32,992 nt of DNA from Cytophagaceae bacterium. Its GTDB lineage: Bacteria; Bacteroidota; Bacteroidia; Cytophagales; Spirosomataceae. Numbering within the stretch: position 1 is the stretch's first letter; each line of letters opens with the position of its first letter. The position numbers and the translations under genes were made by a program. Shown here in pieces: positions 9,564 through 18,768 of this stretch. The stretch lies in NCBI GenBank assembly GCA_947452215.1, contig CANGCD010000005.1:1-32992 (forward strand). The letters run 5' to 3'. The notes under the pieces are model-generated. The model was not told the DNA's origin, searched no databases, and saw nothing but the letters and a program-made list of their open reading frames with translations.

Positions 9564-11306
9564 ATGAAAAATGTTTTCGTTGCGATATTCCTTTGTGGAA
9601 TTTCATATATGTCTTTGGGACAAAAAACCTATTGCAATCCGATGAACTTGGATTATGGTTTTACACCTATCCCGAATTTTTCGGAACAAGGTCGGCACCG
9701 CGCCACCGCCGATCCCGTCATCGCATATTTCAAGAATCAATATTATTTGTTTTCCACGAACCAGTGGGGCTATTGGGTAAGTAATGACTTGGTGGATTGG
9801 AAATTTATATCCCGTAAATTTTTGCAGCCCTATCACAAAGTCTATGACGAACTCTGTGCGCCAGCAACCTTGGTATTGGGGGATAGTTTGTTGGTCATAG
9901 GTTCTACCTATGAAAAGAATTTTACGCTTTGGTATAGCCAACAACCTCAAACGGATACCTGGAAAGAAGCAGTTCATGCCTTCACGGCTGGCGCTTGGGA
10001 TCCTGCTTTTTTCGAAGATGACGACAAGCGCGTGTATTTATACCATGGCTCGAGCAATACCTTCCCGATGTATGGACAGGAAATTGATCGCAAAACTTTG
10101 CAGCCGATTGGGGAGCGGCATGAGTTGATTCGATTACACGATGATTTACATGGATGGGAGCGTTTTGGTGAATACCAAGATAATACCTTCTTGAAACCCT
10201 TCATGGAGGGGGCTTGGATGAATAAGTATAAGGGAAAATATTACCTACAATATGGAGCTCCAGGAACGGAATTTTCATCCTACGGAGATGGGGTTTACAC
10301 GGCAGATAAGCCTTTTGGACCTTTTACCTATCAAGCGCATAATCCGTTTTCATTCAAACCCGGTGGATTTACTCGAGGAGCAGGCCATGGTGCCACGTTT
10401 GAAGGTCAATTTGGAAATTGGTGGCATGTGTCTACCATCACGATTGCTGTAAAAAATAGTTTTGAGCGACGTTTGGGTTTATGGCCTACGGCTTTTGATG
10501 CAGATGGGATTTTATATACGAATACGGCTTATGGGGATTATCCGCATCGTATGCCAACGGCTCGTTTTGATAATCCAAAGGATTTATTTACCGGTTGGAT
10601 GTTGTTGAATTATAATAAACCCGTTCGGGTTTCGTCTAGTTTGACGGGATATGGGGCAAATTATGCGGTAGACGAACAGATGAAGACGTATTGGTCGGCG
10701 AAAACGGCTAATCCGGGTGAGTTTATTGAATCGGATTTAGGTGAAGTTTCGACCGTCCATGCGATACAAGTTAATTATGCCGATCAGGATGTGGATTCTA
10801 GTTTCTTGGGAAAAATGAATGGCATTTATCATCAGTATGTGATTCAATACAGCTTGGATGGAAAACGCTGGTTGACTGCCGTGGATAAGTCAAAAAACAA
10901 GACCGATGTCCCACACGATTATGTGGAATTAGCAAAGCCAATCGAAGCACGATTTATTCGCTTGACGAATAAGCACATGGCAGCTGGGAAATTTGCCATT
11001 AGTGGTTTACGTGTTTTCGGATTTGGGCATGGCAAAAAACCTGCAACTGTGAAAGATTTAATTGTCTTGCGTGGGGATCATGACAAACGAAGTGCTTGGT
11101 TGAAATGGGGACACATCAGCAATGCTACGGGCTATGTCGTTTATTCGGGTATTTCCCCAGATAAATTATATACATCCGTACAAGTTTTTGGCGCGAATGA
11201 ATATTATTTCAAATCCATGGACAAAGACCGAACGTATTATTTTCAAATAGAGGCCTTTAACGAAAATGGAATTGGTGTACGTGGCCCAGTGATTAAGTCG
11301 GAGTAA
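9564..11306 (+). CDS. Exported glycoside hydrolase family 43-like protein with F5/8 type C-like and FN3-like C-terminal domains
   Basis: Signal peptide MKNVFVAIFLCGISYMSLGQ; beta-propeller acidic residues in ATADPVIAYFKNQYYLFST, GAWDPAFFEDDDKRVYLYHG, FMEGAWMNKYKGKYYLQYG; discoidin-like YAVDEQMKTYWSAKTANPGEFIESDLGE. Confidence 0.85.
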   Translation: MKNVFVAIFLCGISYMSLGQKTYCNPMNLDYGFTPIPNFSEQGRHRATADPVIAYFKNQYYLFSTNQWGYWVSNDLVDWKFISRKFLQPYHKVYDELCAPATLVLGDSLLVIGSTYEKNFTLWYSQQPQTDTWKEAVHAFTAGAWDPAFFEDDDKRVYLYHGSSNTFPMYGQEIDRKTLQPIGERHELIRLHDDLHGWERFGEYQDNTFLKPFMEGAWMNKYKGKYYLQYGAPGTEFSSYGDGVYTADKPFGPFTYQAHNPFSFKPGGFTRGAGHGATFEGQFGNWWHVSTITIAVKNSFERRLGLWPTAFDADGILYTNTAYGDYPHRMPTARFDNPKDLFTGWMLLNYNKPVRVSSSLTGYGANYAVDEQMKTYWSAKTANPGEFIESDLGEVSTVHAIQVNYADQDVDSSFLGKMNGIYHQYVIQYSLDGKRWLTAVDKSKNKTDVPHDYVELAKPIEARFIRLTNKHMAAGKFAISGLRVFGFGHGKKPATVKDLIVLRGDHDKRSAWLKWGHISNATGYVVYSGISPDKLYTSVQVFGANEYYFKSMDKDRTYYFQIEAFNENGIGVRGPVIKSE

Positions 11307-12555
11307 GAATTGCTTGCCCCACTGCACATTTAAGACATTTCTTGGGTTGACAATAATTTCGATACCAATGAATGCATGCCTGTGAGTCACCGGCATTCCT
11401 TAAGGTGAGGTCGTATGCGCTAAATATTCGCGTGATTTGATTGTTTTCGCTTTTGAGTTCTTGAAGCCAACGGTAGGCTTTCGCTTCATATTGGGGCTGA
11501 TTTCGTTCTCGGCTAAAGCAGATCAACATAGGGATAAGCGTATTGATGCAAATGGATTGAAATGCTTGAGCGCCCATTTGCGTGTGGTGCGGAGCGCTGA
11601 TTTTTCCAAAATGTGTGTGATTTCCCCAATAGCCTTCCAAGGGTATTTCAAAGAGTTGGCGAATCGTTTTCAATTCCTGCATTTCGAGCAAGAGGGAAAT
11701 GAGCGCACAATTAGCACGGATGATTTCTGCGAACTGAGCCAATCGGATGTGTGGGAAATTGGCAGGGCGGAGGCGAAGCATTTTCCAATCCGATTTCTTC
11801 AAATGGCTTTCTTCCCATGCGTGTTTCTTTTTTAGGTGGATGTATTCACGCCTTAATTCAAATTGGTAATCATCCAGAATCGGTTCTTCCAAGAGGCCAG
11901 CAATGCCAAACAAGGCTGCTTCAATGCCTAGCGGTCGGTCTCGGTAAAGTAAGATCAGTTTCAAGGGCAGGCAATGGGCTAGGCGCAACATCGGTTCAGC
12001 ATTGAGTGAAAATCCAAAGCTTTTGGCCAGTGAAATGTAAAAGGCTTCTTCCCAATCGAAATTTTTCTCCGAGACGAGTTGGCGCATGTCTATGTATTTC
12101 TGCTCCATGCGTAGTTGGAGCATCTGCTGAAGCATTTTTTCTTTTTCCGATGGATGAACATCCTTGAAAAAGGCATGACAGGCTAAGGTGTTTTCTTCGA
12201 TGGCTCCAGCGGGGGAAACATTTGCATAGTCTGCTAGACATAAGGTGGGGATCGTCTTTCCTGCTTGGTAATGGATGGCTAAGTCATCTTCCCAAACGAC
12301 ATGTAAAATCACATTCTCATAACTTTCGTCGTTGTCATGCTGGTGTAAAAGCCAGTCGGAGGATTTCACATGCAATTCCACAGCACCGATCCATTCGAGT
12401 GCATCGATGCGAATGCGGGCATGCTGAAAATCGGCTCCGGCATGTTTATTTTCGATGCCAGGTGATAGGATTTGTATGGCTTCACCCGTGGTTAGGAAGA
12501 GGTCTTTTTGCAGCCACCGGTTCTTCCAAATCAGGGCCATTGTAAGTTCATTCAT
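11293..12555 (-). CDS. DUF2851 family protein
   Basis: AIQILSPGIENKHAGADFQHARIRIDALEWIGAVELHVKSSDWLLHQHDND...YENVILHVVWEDD typical of DUF2851. 3' end overlaps the convergent GH43 gene by 14 bp. Confidence 0.85.
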   Translation of the reverse strand: MNELTMALIWKNRWLQKDLFLTTGEAIQILSPGIENKHAGADFQHARIRIDALEWIGAVELHVKSSDWLLHQHDNDESYENVILHVVWEDDLAIHYQAGKTIPTLCLADYANVSPAGAIEENTLACHAFFKDVHPSEKEKMLQQMLQLRMEQKYIDMRQLVSEKNFDWEEAFYISLAKSFGFSLNAEPMLRLAHCLPLKLILLYRDRPLGIEAALFGIAGLLEEPILDDYQFELRREYIHLKKKHAWEESHLKKSDWKMLRLRPANFPHIRLAQFAEIIRANCALISLLLEMQELKTIRQLFEIPLEGYWGNHTHFGKISAPHHTQMGAQAFQSICINTLIPMLICFSRERNQPQYEAKAYRWLQELKSENNQITRIFSAYDLTLRNAGDSQACIHWYRNYCQPKKCLKCAVGQAILTPT

Positions 12556-12631
12556 CGTTGCTTATTTGATGAATGAAGGTAATAGGCCCCAATAAAAGTT
12601 ATTTGGTAAAACGACTAAGCTCTAAAAATTA

Positions 12632-13525
12632 TCAAGCTTTTGATTTATTGACCAAGTAGATTCCAGCCAAAAGGACAAACATGAATAGGATTTGGGAGAA
12701 ATAGATGGCTTCTCCATCGACAAAACCCCAACCTAAAGCCACGATGGGAATCATGTAGGTCACTGAGCTCGCTACAATAGCGCTCGTCCATTTGATGATT
12801 TGGTTGAAAGCTAACATGCCAATCGCCGAGCCAAAAAGCCCCAGCGCCATCGCTGCGATAAATGCCCAAAGATGTTCATTGTCCAAAGGAATCTCAAAGA
12901 AACCGGTTGAATAGAGGAGGCCGAGTGCCAACGGGCCAATCGTCATGAAGATCCCTGCCGTGGAGGTTAGCGGATGCATGGCACTTAGTTTGGTTTTTAC
13001 GATGTGCATGTTGATGCCATATAAAAATGTCGCCAAGACAACCCACAAGGCATGTACATTGAAATCAATGTTGAATCCTTGTCCGGCAAATAGCAATCCG
13101 AGGCAACCCAAGAGCCCCACCAAAATTCCTGTCATTTGTTTCCATAGAAAGGGTTGAGCGAAGAATAGGATTCCGATAATTAAGGTAAAAAGCGGAGTAA
13201 AGGCGTTTAACATGCCTGATAAGGCGCTGGAAAGGTGTTGGCCTGCAATCGCAAATAAAATCGCGGGGATTAAATTTCCGGTAAGTCCAGCCGAGAGAAA
13301 GGAAAGCGTATGCTTTTTCTCCATGTATTTGAAACGCTTTAAGAAAATGGGGAAGAAGAATAAACTCGCGGAGCAAATGCGTAAGGCGCCTACTTGGAGC
13401 GCGGAATAATGCGCCAAGCTTTTTTTGACTAGGATGAAAGAACTACCCCAAATGACTGCGAGTCCAAGGATGGCTAAAAAGATGACGATACTTGGTTTTT
13501 TATTCTCCGGCATAATGGTGGGCAA
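12632..13525 (-). CDS. EamA/DMT-superfamily transporter
   Basis: About 10 hydrophobic segments; AVIWGSSFILVKKSL and NAFTPLFTLIIGILFF; start overlaps dusB 3' end. Confidence 0.9.
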   Translation of the reverse strand: MPTIMPENKKPSIVIFLAILGLAVIWGSSFILVKKSLAHYSALQVGALRICSASLFFFPIFLKRFKYMEKKHTLSFLSAGLTGNLIPAILFAIAGQHLSSALSGMLNAFTPLFTLIIGILFFAQPFLWKQMTGILVGLLGCLGLLFAGQGFNIDFNVHALWVVLATFLYGINMHIVKTKLSAMHPLTSTAGIFMTIGPLALGLLYSTGFFEIPLDNEHLWAFIAAMALGLFGSAIGMLAFNQIIKWTSAIVASSVTYMIPIVALGWGFVDGEAIYFSQILFMFVLLAGIYLVNKSKA

Positions 13526-14483
13526 TTTCTTGTAGGGTTTCTTTTATTTCGTCGAGCGAATAACTTGTAACCAATTTGGTACGGAATGGTTTAAAATGAT
13601 CCATGCCGCGGAAATAATTCGAATAATGGCGGCGCATTTCGACGATACCGCCATGGTTTCCTTTCCAACGGATCGAAAAGTCGAGGTGGGATTCGCAAAC
13701 GGCTATGCGTTCGGAAAGGGTGGGAGGGGCCAACAGGTTTCCGGTGGCTAAATAATGTTTGATTTCGTTAAAGATCCATGGGTAACCGATGGATGCCCGA
13801 CCGATCATGATGCCATCGACACCGTACTTATCTCGGTATTCAAGGGCTTTTTGGGGAGAATCGATGTCACCATTGCCGAAAATAGGTATTTTGATGCGGG
13901 GATTTTCTTTGACTTTGGATATTAAACGCCAGTCGGCATCTCCTTTATACATCTGCACTCGCGTTCTTCCATGAATGGTTAAGGCTTGAATGCCAATGTC
14001 CTGCAAGCGTTCTGCGACGTCTTCGATGTTTTTGGTCGAGTCATCCCAGCCTAAACGGGTCTTGACTGTCACGGGCAGGTGAGTTGCTTTTACGACCGCC
14101 TCCGTCATGGAAACCATTTTGGGGATATCTTGAAGTAGGGCGGCGCCGGCGCCACGGCAAGCAACTTGTTTTACGGGGCAACCGTAATTAATATCAATCA
14201 AATCGGGCCCTGCTTTTGTGGCAATTTCGGTGCAAGCGGCCATCGTTTCAATGGAACTACCAAATAACTGGATACCGATTGGGCGTTCGTATTCAAAAAT
14301 ATCGAGTTTTTGAACACTTTTAGCTGCATCGCGAATAAGGCCTTCGGATGAAATAAATTCGGTATACATCAAGTCGGCGCCATTCGCCTTACACACAGCA
14401 CGAAAGGGCGGATCCGACACATCCTCCATGGGTGCTAATAACAGGGGAAAGTCCCCTAACTCGATGTTTCCTATTTTTACCAT
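13500..14483 (-). CDS. dusB: tRNA-dihydrouridine synthase
   Basis: LAPMEDVSDPPFRAVCKANGADLMYTEFIS, DINYGCPVKQVACRGAGAALL, TIHGRTRVQMYKGDADW, GNGDI, IGRASIGYPWIF. Confidence 0.95.
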   Translation of the reverse strand: MVKIGNIELGDFPLLLAPMEDVSDPPFRAVCKANGADLMYTEFISSEGLIRDAAKSVQKLDIFEYERPIGIQLFGSSIETMAACTEIATKAGPDLIDINYGCPVKQVACRGAGAALLQDIPKMVSMTEAVVKATHLPVTVKTRLGWDDSTKNIEDVAERLQDIGIQALTIHGRTRVQMYKGDADWRLISKVKENPRIKIPIFGNGDIDSPQKALEYRDKYGVDGIMIGRASIGYPWIFNEIKHYLATGNLLAPPTLSERIAVCESHLDFSIRWKGNHGGIVEMRRHYSNYFRGMDHFKPFRTKLVTSYSLDEIKETLQEIAHHYAGE

Positions 14484-14516
14484 TCTGATTAAAAATTCCG
14501 TAAATTTACGAGCATT

Positions 14517-15467
14517 ATGGAAGAAAACTATTATCAGGGGCCAACTCGTTGGTTAGGTTTAAGTTCAAACCTTTTAAGTCTCTTTGGATTTTTCTTGGTT
14601 GGCAGCTTTTTAGGTCAATTTTTTGGACTGTTGGCCGTGGTGGCGTTGATGGAATTTCCAACACAAAACATCGAGGCATTTCAAACCCAAATCATGGATT
14701 TCATTGTTCATCCTCAAAAATACGAGGGGGCATTTCATGCGATGATGGCACTGCAATGGTTTTCGGCGCTATTTACCTTTGTGTTAGGGGCTTGGGCTTA
14801 TTTGCGGTTCATTGAGAAGCGTTCGATATTTGATTTGAATCAAGCGGAGGCGCCAGGTTTTCAGATTTTTACATGGGCCATTTTGACGGTATTAGTTGGG
14901 ATGCCTGCGATGGAATATTTGATTGAATGGAATCAGCATATTCAGTTGCCGGCAGGATATGAAGCACTTGAAAAAGCGATGCAATCCACGGAAAAAAGTG
15001 CGGAGGAGTTGACAAAATTTCTTTTGAATTTTCATTCTGATATGGATTTTGGGGTTGCGATTGTGGTTATCGCGGGAATGGCGGCTTTGGGAGAGGAGAT
15101 TTTTTTTAGAGGAGTTTTGCAATCGATGTTTGAGCGGTATATTGGAAACAAACATGTGGCTATCTGGATTGCAGCAGCCTTATTTAGTTTTATACATTTT
15201 CAATTTTATGGATTTTTCCCACGGATGTTCTTAGGTGCATTCTTTGGATATTTATACGTTTGGTTCCGGAGTATTTGGGTTCCCATATCGGCGCATTTTT
15301 TTAATAATGCTTGGACATTGACGATGCATTACCTGTATAAGCAAAAAAATATTTCGATTGATCCGACGGAAATGATCAATTCGATACCTTGGTGGTCTGC
15401 GTTATTGTCTGTGGTATTAGTTGGCTTTTATATTCGTAGATTGCATGCTTATCGCATTGACAAATAG
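14517..15467 (+). CDS. CPBP-family intramembrane glutamic endopeptidase
   Basis: ALGEEIFFRGVLQSMFER (EExxxR), FSFIHFQFYGFFPRMFLGAFFGYLY, SAHFFNNAW. Confidence 0.9.
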   Translation: MEENYYQGPTRWLGLSSNLLSLFGFFLVGSFLGQFFGLLAVVALMEFPTQNIEAFQTQIMDFIVHPQKYEGAFHAMMALQWFSALFTFVLGAWAYLRFIEKRSIFDLNQAEAPGFQIFTWAILTVLVGMPAMEYLIEWNQHIQLPAGYEALEKAMQSTEKSAEELTKFLLNFHSDMDFGVAIVVIAGMAALGEEIFFRGVLQSMFERYIGNKHVAIWIAAALFSFIHFQFYGFFPRMFLGAFFGYLYVWFRSIWVPISAHFFNNAWTLTMHYLYKQKNISIDPTEMINSIPWWSALLSVVLVGFYIRRLHAYRIDK

Positions 15468-15469
15468 GT

Positions 15470-15664
15470 ATGGAAGGTTGGAAAATGATAGGGCAATCGC
15501 GTACGGGCATTGATTTAGAGATGCAGAAGGCATTGCTGTGGGAGAAGGCTGAGATACGTGCGGTGGTGATGAGTAAAAAATTAAGTGCATACGATTTAGG
15601 AAACTGGGAGCTTTATGTTCATCAGGACGATGAAGCGGAGGCGCTGAACATATTAACGAATTAA
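15470..15664 (+). CDS. DUF2007-like putative signal-transducing protein
   Basis: 64 aa; EKAEIRAVVMSKKLSAYDLGNWELYVHQDDEAEALNIL; starts 2 nt after the CPBP stop. Confidence 0.75.
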   Translation: MEGWKMIGQSRTGIDLEMQKALLWEKAEIRAVVMSKKLSAYDLGNWELYVHQDDEAEALNILTN

Positions 15665-15666
15665 TT

Positions 15667-16500
15667 ATGGGATTACGAAGTTTATCCAATTTACAGCAAA
15701 GGATTATTGCGGCCATTATTGCAGTTCCATGCTTGTTGTTTTGTGTGCTTTACAGTGATTACACATTTTTGGTTTTGTTTTTGGTGATTGGAGTTTTAGC
15801 GCAATTGGAGTTTTATAAACTCGTGGGCAGCATCAGCGACAATCTACCTTTGACATTTTACGGTACATTTTGTGGGGTTGTGATGCATGTATTGACATTT
15901 TTTATTGAGAAGGGTGATTTAGCCTATCAGTATTATTATGTTTTATCGCCGTTGTTGACGCTGATCTTTTTTATCAAATTATATAAATCGAAAGACGAAA
16001 AGCCTTTTAAAAACATTGCGTATACCTTTTTGGGTATCATATATGTGGCATTGCCTTTTACCTTGTTGACGGTCTTGGCATATATCAAAAACGATACCTA
16101 TGACCCTAATATCGTATTGGGTTGTTTGTTTTTGTTGTGGGCAAGTGATTCGGGAGCGTATTTTGCTGGGACCAAATTTGGTAAAACGAAGTTATTTGAA
16201 CGTGTTTCACCGAAGAAATCCTGGGAAGGAAGTATTGGGGGATTGGTGACGGCGATGGTTGTCGCGACGATTATTTCGAAATATTACACGAATTATTCAG
16301 CATTTCAGTGGTATGCTATCGGGATTATTATTGTGGTGGCTGGCACATATGGGGATTTGGTCGAGTCCTTGTTTAAGCGGAGTATTAATATCAAAGACTC
16401 TGCGGATACGATACCGGGTCATGGTGGTTTTTTGGATCGATTTGATGGTTTATTGTTGTCGATTCCATTTATCATCCCTTTTGTGAAATTATTTCCATAA
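15667..16500 (+). CDS. cdsA: Phosphatidate cytidylyltransferase
   Basis: Multi-TM; C-terminal signature GTYGDLVESLFKRSINIKDSADTIPGHGGFLDRFDGLL. Confidence 0.95.
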   Translation: MGLRSLSNLQQRIIAAIIAVPCLLFCVLYSDYTFLVLFLVIGVLAQLEFYKLVGSISDNLPLTFYGTFCGVVMHVLTFFIEKGDLAYQYYYVLSPLLTLIFFIKLYKSKDEKPFKNIAYTFLGIIYVALPFTLLTVLAYIKNDTYDPNIVLGCLFLLWASDSGAYFAGTKFGKTKLFERVSPKKSWEGSIGGLVTAMVVATIISKYYTNYSAFQWYAIGIIIVVAGTYGDLVESLFKRSINIKDSADTIPGHGGFLDRFDGLLLSIPFIIPFVKLFP

Positions 16501-16556
16501 GTTGACGTTTAACGAATATTAAGAAATCAGCATTCAAATTTTTGCTTACTTGCGGC

Positions 16557-17270
16557 ATGCTTCGAAAAGGCCTCTTTCTTGTTTTGGTAATGTGCTTGTT
16601 TACGAGTGCAAGCTTGTTCGCTCAAGGACAGGACAAGACGGTTTTGTTTAATGCACGGGTCGTATCTGCGACGAATTCTGAATATCTTCCTTTGGCCTAT
16701 GTGTATATCCCTGCAGCGGGTCGTGGGGCATTGAGTGATAACTTTGGGGCGGTGGACTTATATGTTTTCCCGGGAGACAGTGTTGTGGTGACTTATGTGG
16801 GCTATAAACCGCAGTATTACATCATACCTAGAACTACAGGGCAGGTACATCAAGCGATAATTGAGTTGAATGAAGATTCTCGGATGCTGTCGGAGGTCAA
16901 AGTTTTCCCACATGCCAGTGAGGAAGAATTTAAGAAGGCCTTTTTGAATTTACGTTTGCGGGATGAAAAGCAGCGGGAGGTTTTGGCTCGGAATTTAGAG
17001 CAGTCCAAATTAAATGTTTTTGCATTGCAGGCGGGTTTGGGTGCCAATTCCAATTTTCGAAATTTTTCGGATATGATGATTTCGGGTCAGGCGAATAAAT
17101 CGTTTGTTTCGAGCCCATTGTTGAGCCTAACGAATCCTTTCGCTTGGATGAGTTTCATTAAGTCGATTAAGAATGGGGATTTGAAGCGAAAGGATTGGAA
17201 AGAGGCGTACAAATTGCAGCCTAAACAGGTGGTTTCTCCACAGCAATTTATGCAGGATTTACGTCGTTAA
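16557..17270 (+). CDS. Exported protein with carboxypeptidase-regulatory-like domain
   Basis: Signal peptide MLRKGLFLVLVMCLFTSASLFAQ; SATNSEYLPLAYVYIPAAGRGALSDNFGAVDLYVFPGDSVVVTYVGYKP. ATG at 16557 preferred over the TTG at 16542. Confidence 0.75.
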   Translation: MLRKGLFLVLVMCLFTSASLFAQGQDKTVLFNARVVSATNSEYLPLAYVYIPAAGRGALSDNFGAVDLYVFPGDSVVVTYVGYKPQYYIIPRTTGQVHQAIIELNEDSRMLSEVKVFPHASEEEFKKAFLNLRLRDEKQREVLARNLEQSKLNVFALQAGLGANSNFRNFSDMMISGQANKSFVSSPLLSLTNPFAWMSFIKSIKNGDLKRKDWKEAYKLQPKQVVSPQQFMQDLRR

Positions 17271-17277
17271 TAGGGGG

Positions 17278-17438
17278 CAGGCAGTTTATCAGTTTCTTGA
17301 TGGATCTTATTTCAAAATGCTGACATTCGTTTATACGGTGGCGCATTTTATCAGTTTTCTGGAACTGTTTCCGTTCGACTTTCTGTAGCTTTGAGCGGTA
17401 ACGCTGCCGGGGTCGCAGACCCCGGCAGCGTTTACCCC
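17278..17438. repeat. ~160-bp direct repeat, copy 1, with terminal hairpin
   Basis: caggcagtttatcagtttcttgatgga...cgctgccggggtcgcagaccccggcagcgtttacccc; near-identical to 26871-27030 in the same orientation. Confidence 0.95.
17401..17431. terminator. Perfect hairpin in repeat copy 1 between convergent genes
   Basis: acgctgccggggtc-gca-gaccccggcagcgt: 14-bp stem, 3-nt loop. No U-run, so termination function is inferred from its convergent 3'-end position. Confidence 0.55.
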
Positions 17439-17440
17439 AA

Positions 17441-18586
17441 TTACTCCTCCAATGTATAACCGCAATTTTCTTTAATCCATTCTATAGGGGTTGTATTCGT
17501 TACCTCTCTAAACGCCTTATAGAATGTTGCCCGGTTATTAAAACCTGACTCGGCGGCAATTCCTTCGATTGAAATTTTCAAATGCGAATTGTTTCGAAAC
17601 ATGTCAGTCGCATAATCTACGCGTAATTGATTGCGCATGCGTGGGAATGGAATTTTGATGACTTTGTTGAAACAATCCGTTACATTTTTCTGTGGGATAT
17701 CTAAGGTGCTAACTATATCGTGAAGGGAAAATCCAGCTGATAAATACGGTTTCTCCTCATTCAAATAGTTCATAATTCTCGTCGAATCAGTCAATAGTTC
17801 ACCTTTGATGGAATCTTTGTTTTCGCCATTACAAGTCAGTCGATTCATCATTCGGAAATAAAGATTTAAATCTGAATTGTTCGCGTTGTCGTAAATGAAA
17901 TTCGGAAATATGATGAAGGACAGGGGAACCAGGATGCATATAACTCCGAGAAATTCGGGACTGATCTGTTGGCCATCTGAAATATAACGATAGAACATAA
18001 GTACTCTAATCGTGATAAAATTGATAACCAAAATGATACTAAGTTGGAGTAAATTGAAATACGTTTTTTTACTTAGTTTTTCTTTGTTTCGAATCAAAAA
18101 TTGGAATAAGTACCCCATGGTTATCATCCCGATCAGCGGATTATACATGTTATTTATCGAACGTAAAACAGGATAAGAAAACCATATAAAATATTCGTGG
18201 GCGGATTCGTCGTTGGCGTGCGTGTAAATTTGAATTTTATCTTCAATCGGTAAATAGTAGAAGGGTAGAAAATTGATTAAGCAAATTAGAAATGGGATAA
18301 ATAATAGGAAATAACGACTTAAGGTAAGACCTTTTTTAAGGACACTTTCTATATAAAGTAATACCAATGGCGCGATGATAAAGTTAATAATGGGATGGAT
18401 CAAAACAGCGCGTTGTGTAAGCGGATGCTCATCAAAATAGCCAAAGGGAAAGGACTCTACCATTACTTTAAAACAAACCGCTAGCATGGCGATAATCGCA
18501 TATATAATCCCCTTATTTTTTTTGAAATGATTTCTAAGTAATATAAATGCTACCAAGGAAAAAAGAATAAGATTTGCGTTCAGCAT
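17441..18586 (-). CDS. Membrane-anchored AraC-family transcriptional regulator (multi-TM N-terminus, C-terminal HTH)
   Basis: About 7 hydrophobic segments, then YATDMFRNNSHLKISIEGIAAESGFNNRATFYKAFREVTNTTPIEWI (AraC HTH). Confidence 0.88.
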   Translation of the reverse strand: MLNANLILFSLVAFILLRNHFKKNKGIIYAIIAMLAVCFKVMVESFPFGYFDEHPLTQRAVLIHPIINFIIAPLVLLYIESVLKKGLTLSRYFLLFIPFLICLINFLPFYYLPIEDKIQIYTHANDESAHEYFIWFSYPVLRSINNMYNPLIGMITMGYLFQFLIRNKEKLSKKTYFNLLQLSIILVINFITIRVLMFYRYISDGQQISPEFLGVICILVPLSFIIFPNFIYDNANNSDLNLYFRMMNRLTCNGENKDSIKGELLTDSTRIMNYLNEEKPYLSAGFSLHDIVSTLDIPQKNVTDCFNKVIKIPFPRMRNQLRVDYATDMFRNNSHLKISIEGIAAESGFNNRATFYKAFREVTNTTPIEWIKENCGYTLEE

Positions 18587-18611
18587 AGGACAAGGATATC
18601 GATTAATCAGG

Positions 18612-18630
18612 TAGTAAAAATAGTTTACTA
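18612..18630. promoter_or_regulatory. Candidate operator dyad in the divergent intergenic region
   Basis: tagtaaa-aatag-tttacta: perfect 7-bp inverted repeat just upstream of the AraC-family gene and divergent from the export cluster. Confidence 0.3.
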
Positions 18631-18768
18631 TAATTTATTTCATACAGTTTCTGCTGTGCATGTTGTCATATAATCTTTTTTTTAGACACTATATCTCCGC
18701 TGAACACGCTTAGGGCGCTTCAATGCATTCATTTTTGTACTGTATTTTAATAATAGTCCAAGGAAATC

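Noticed and set aside
9603-10204. Minus- and plus-strand short ORFs overlapping the GH43-like gene
   Set aside because: Alternative-frame translations without domain signatures.
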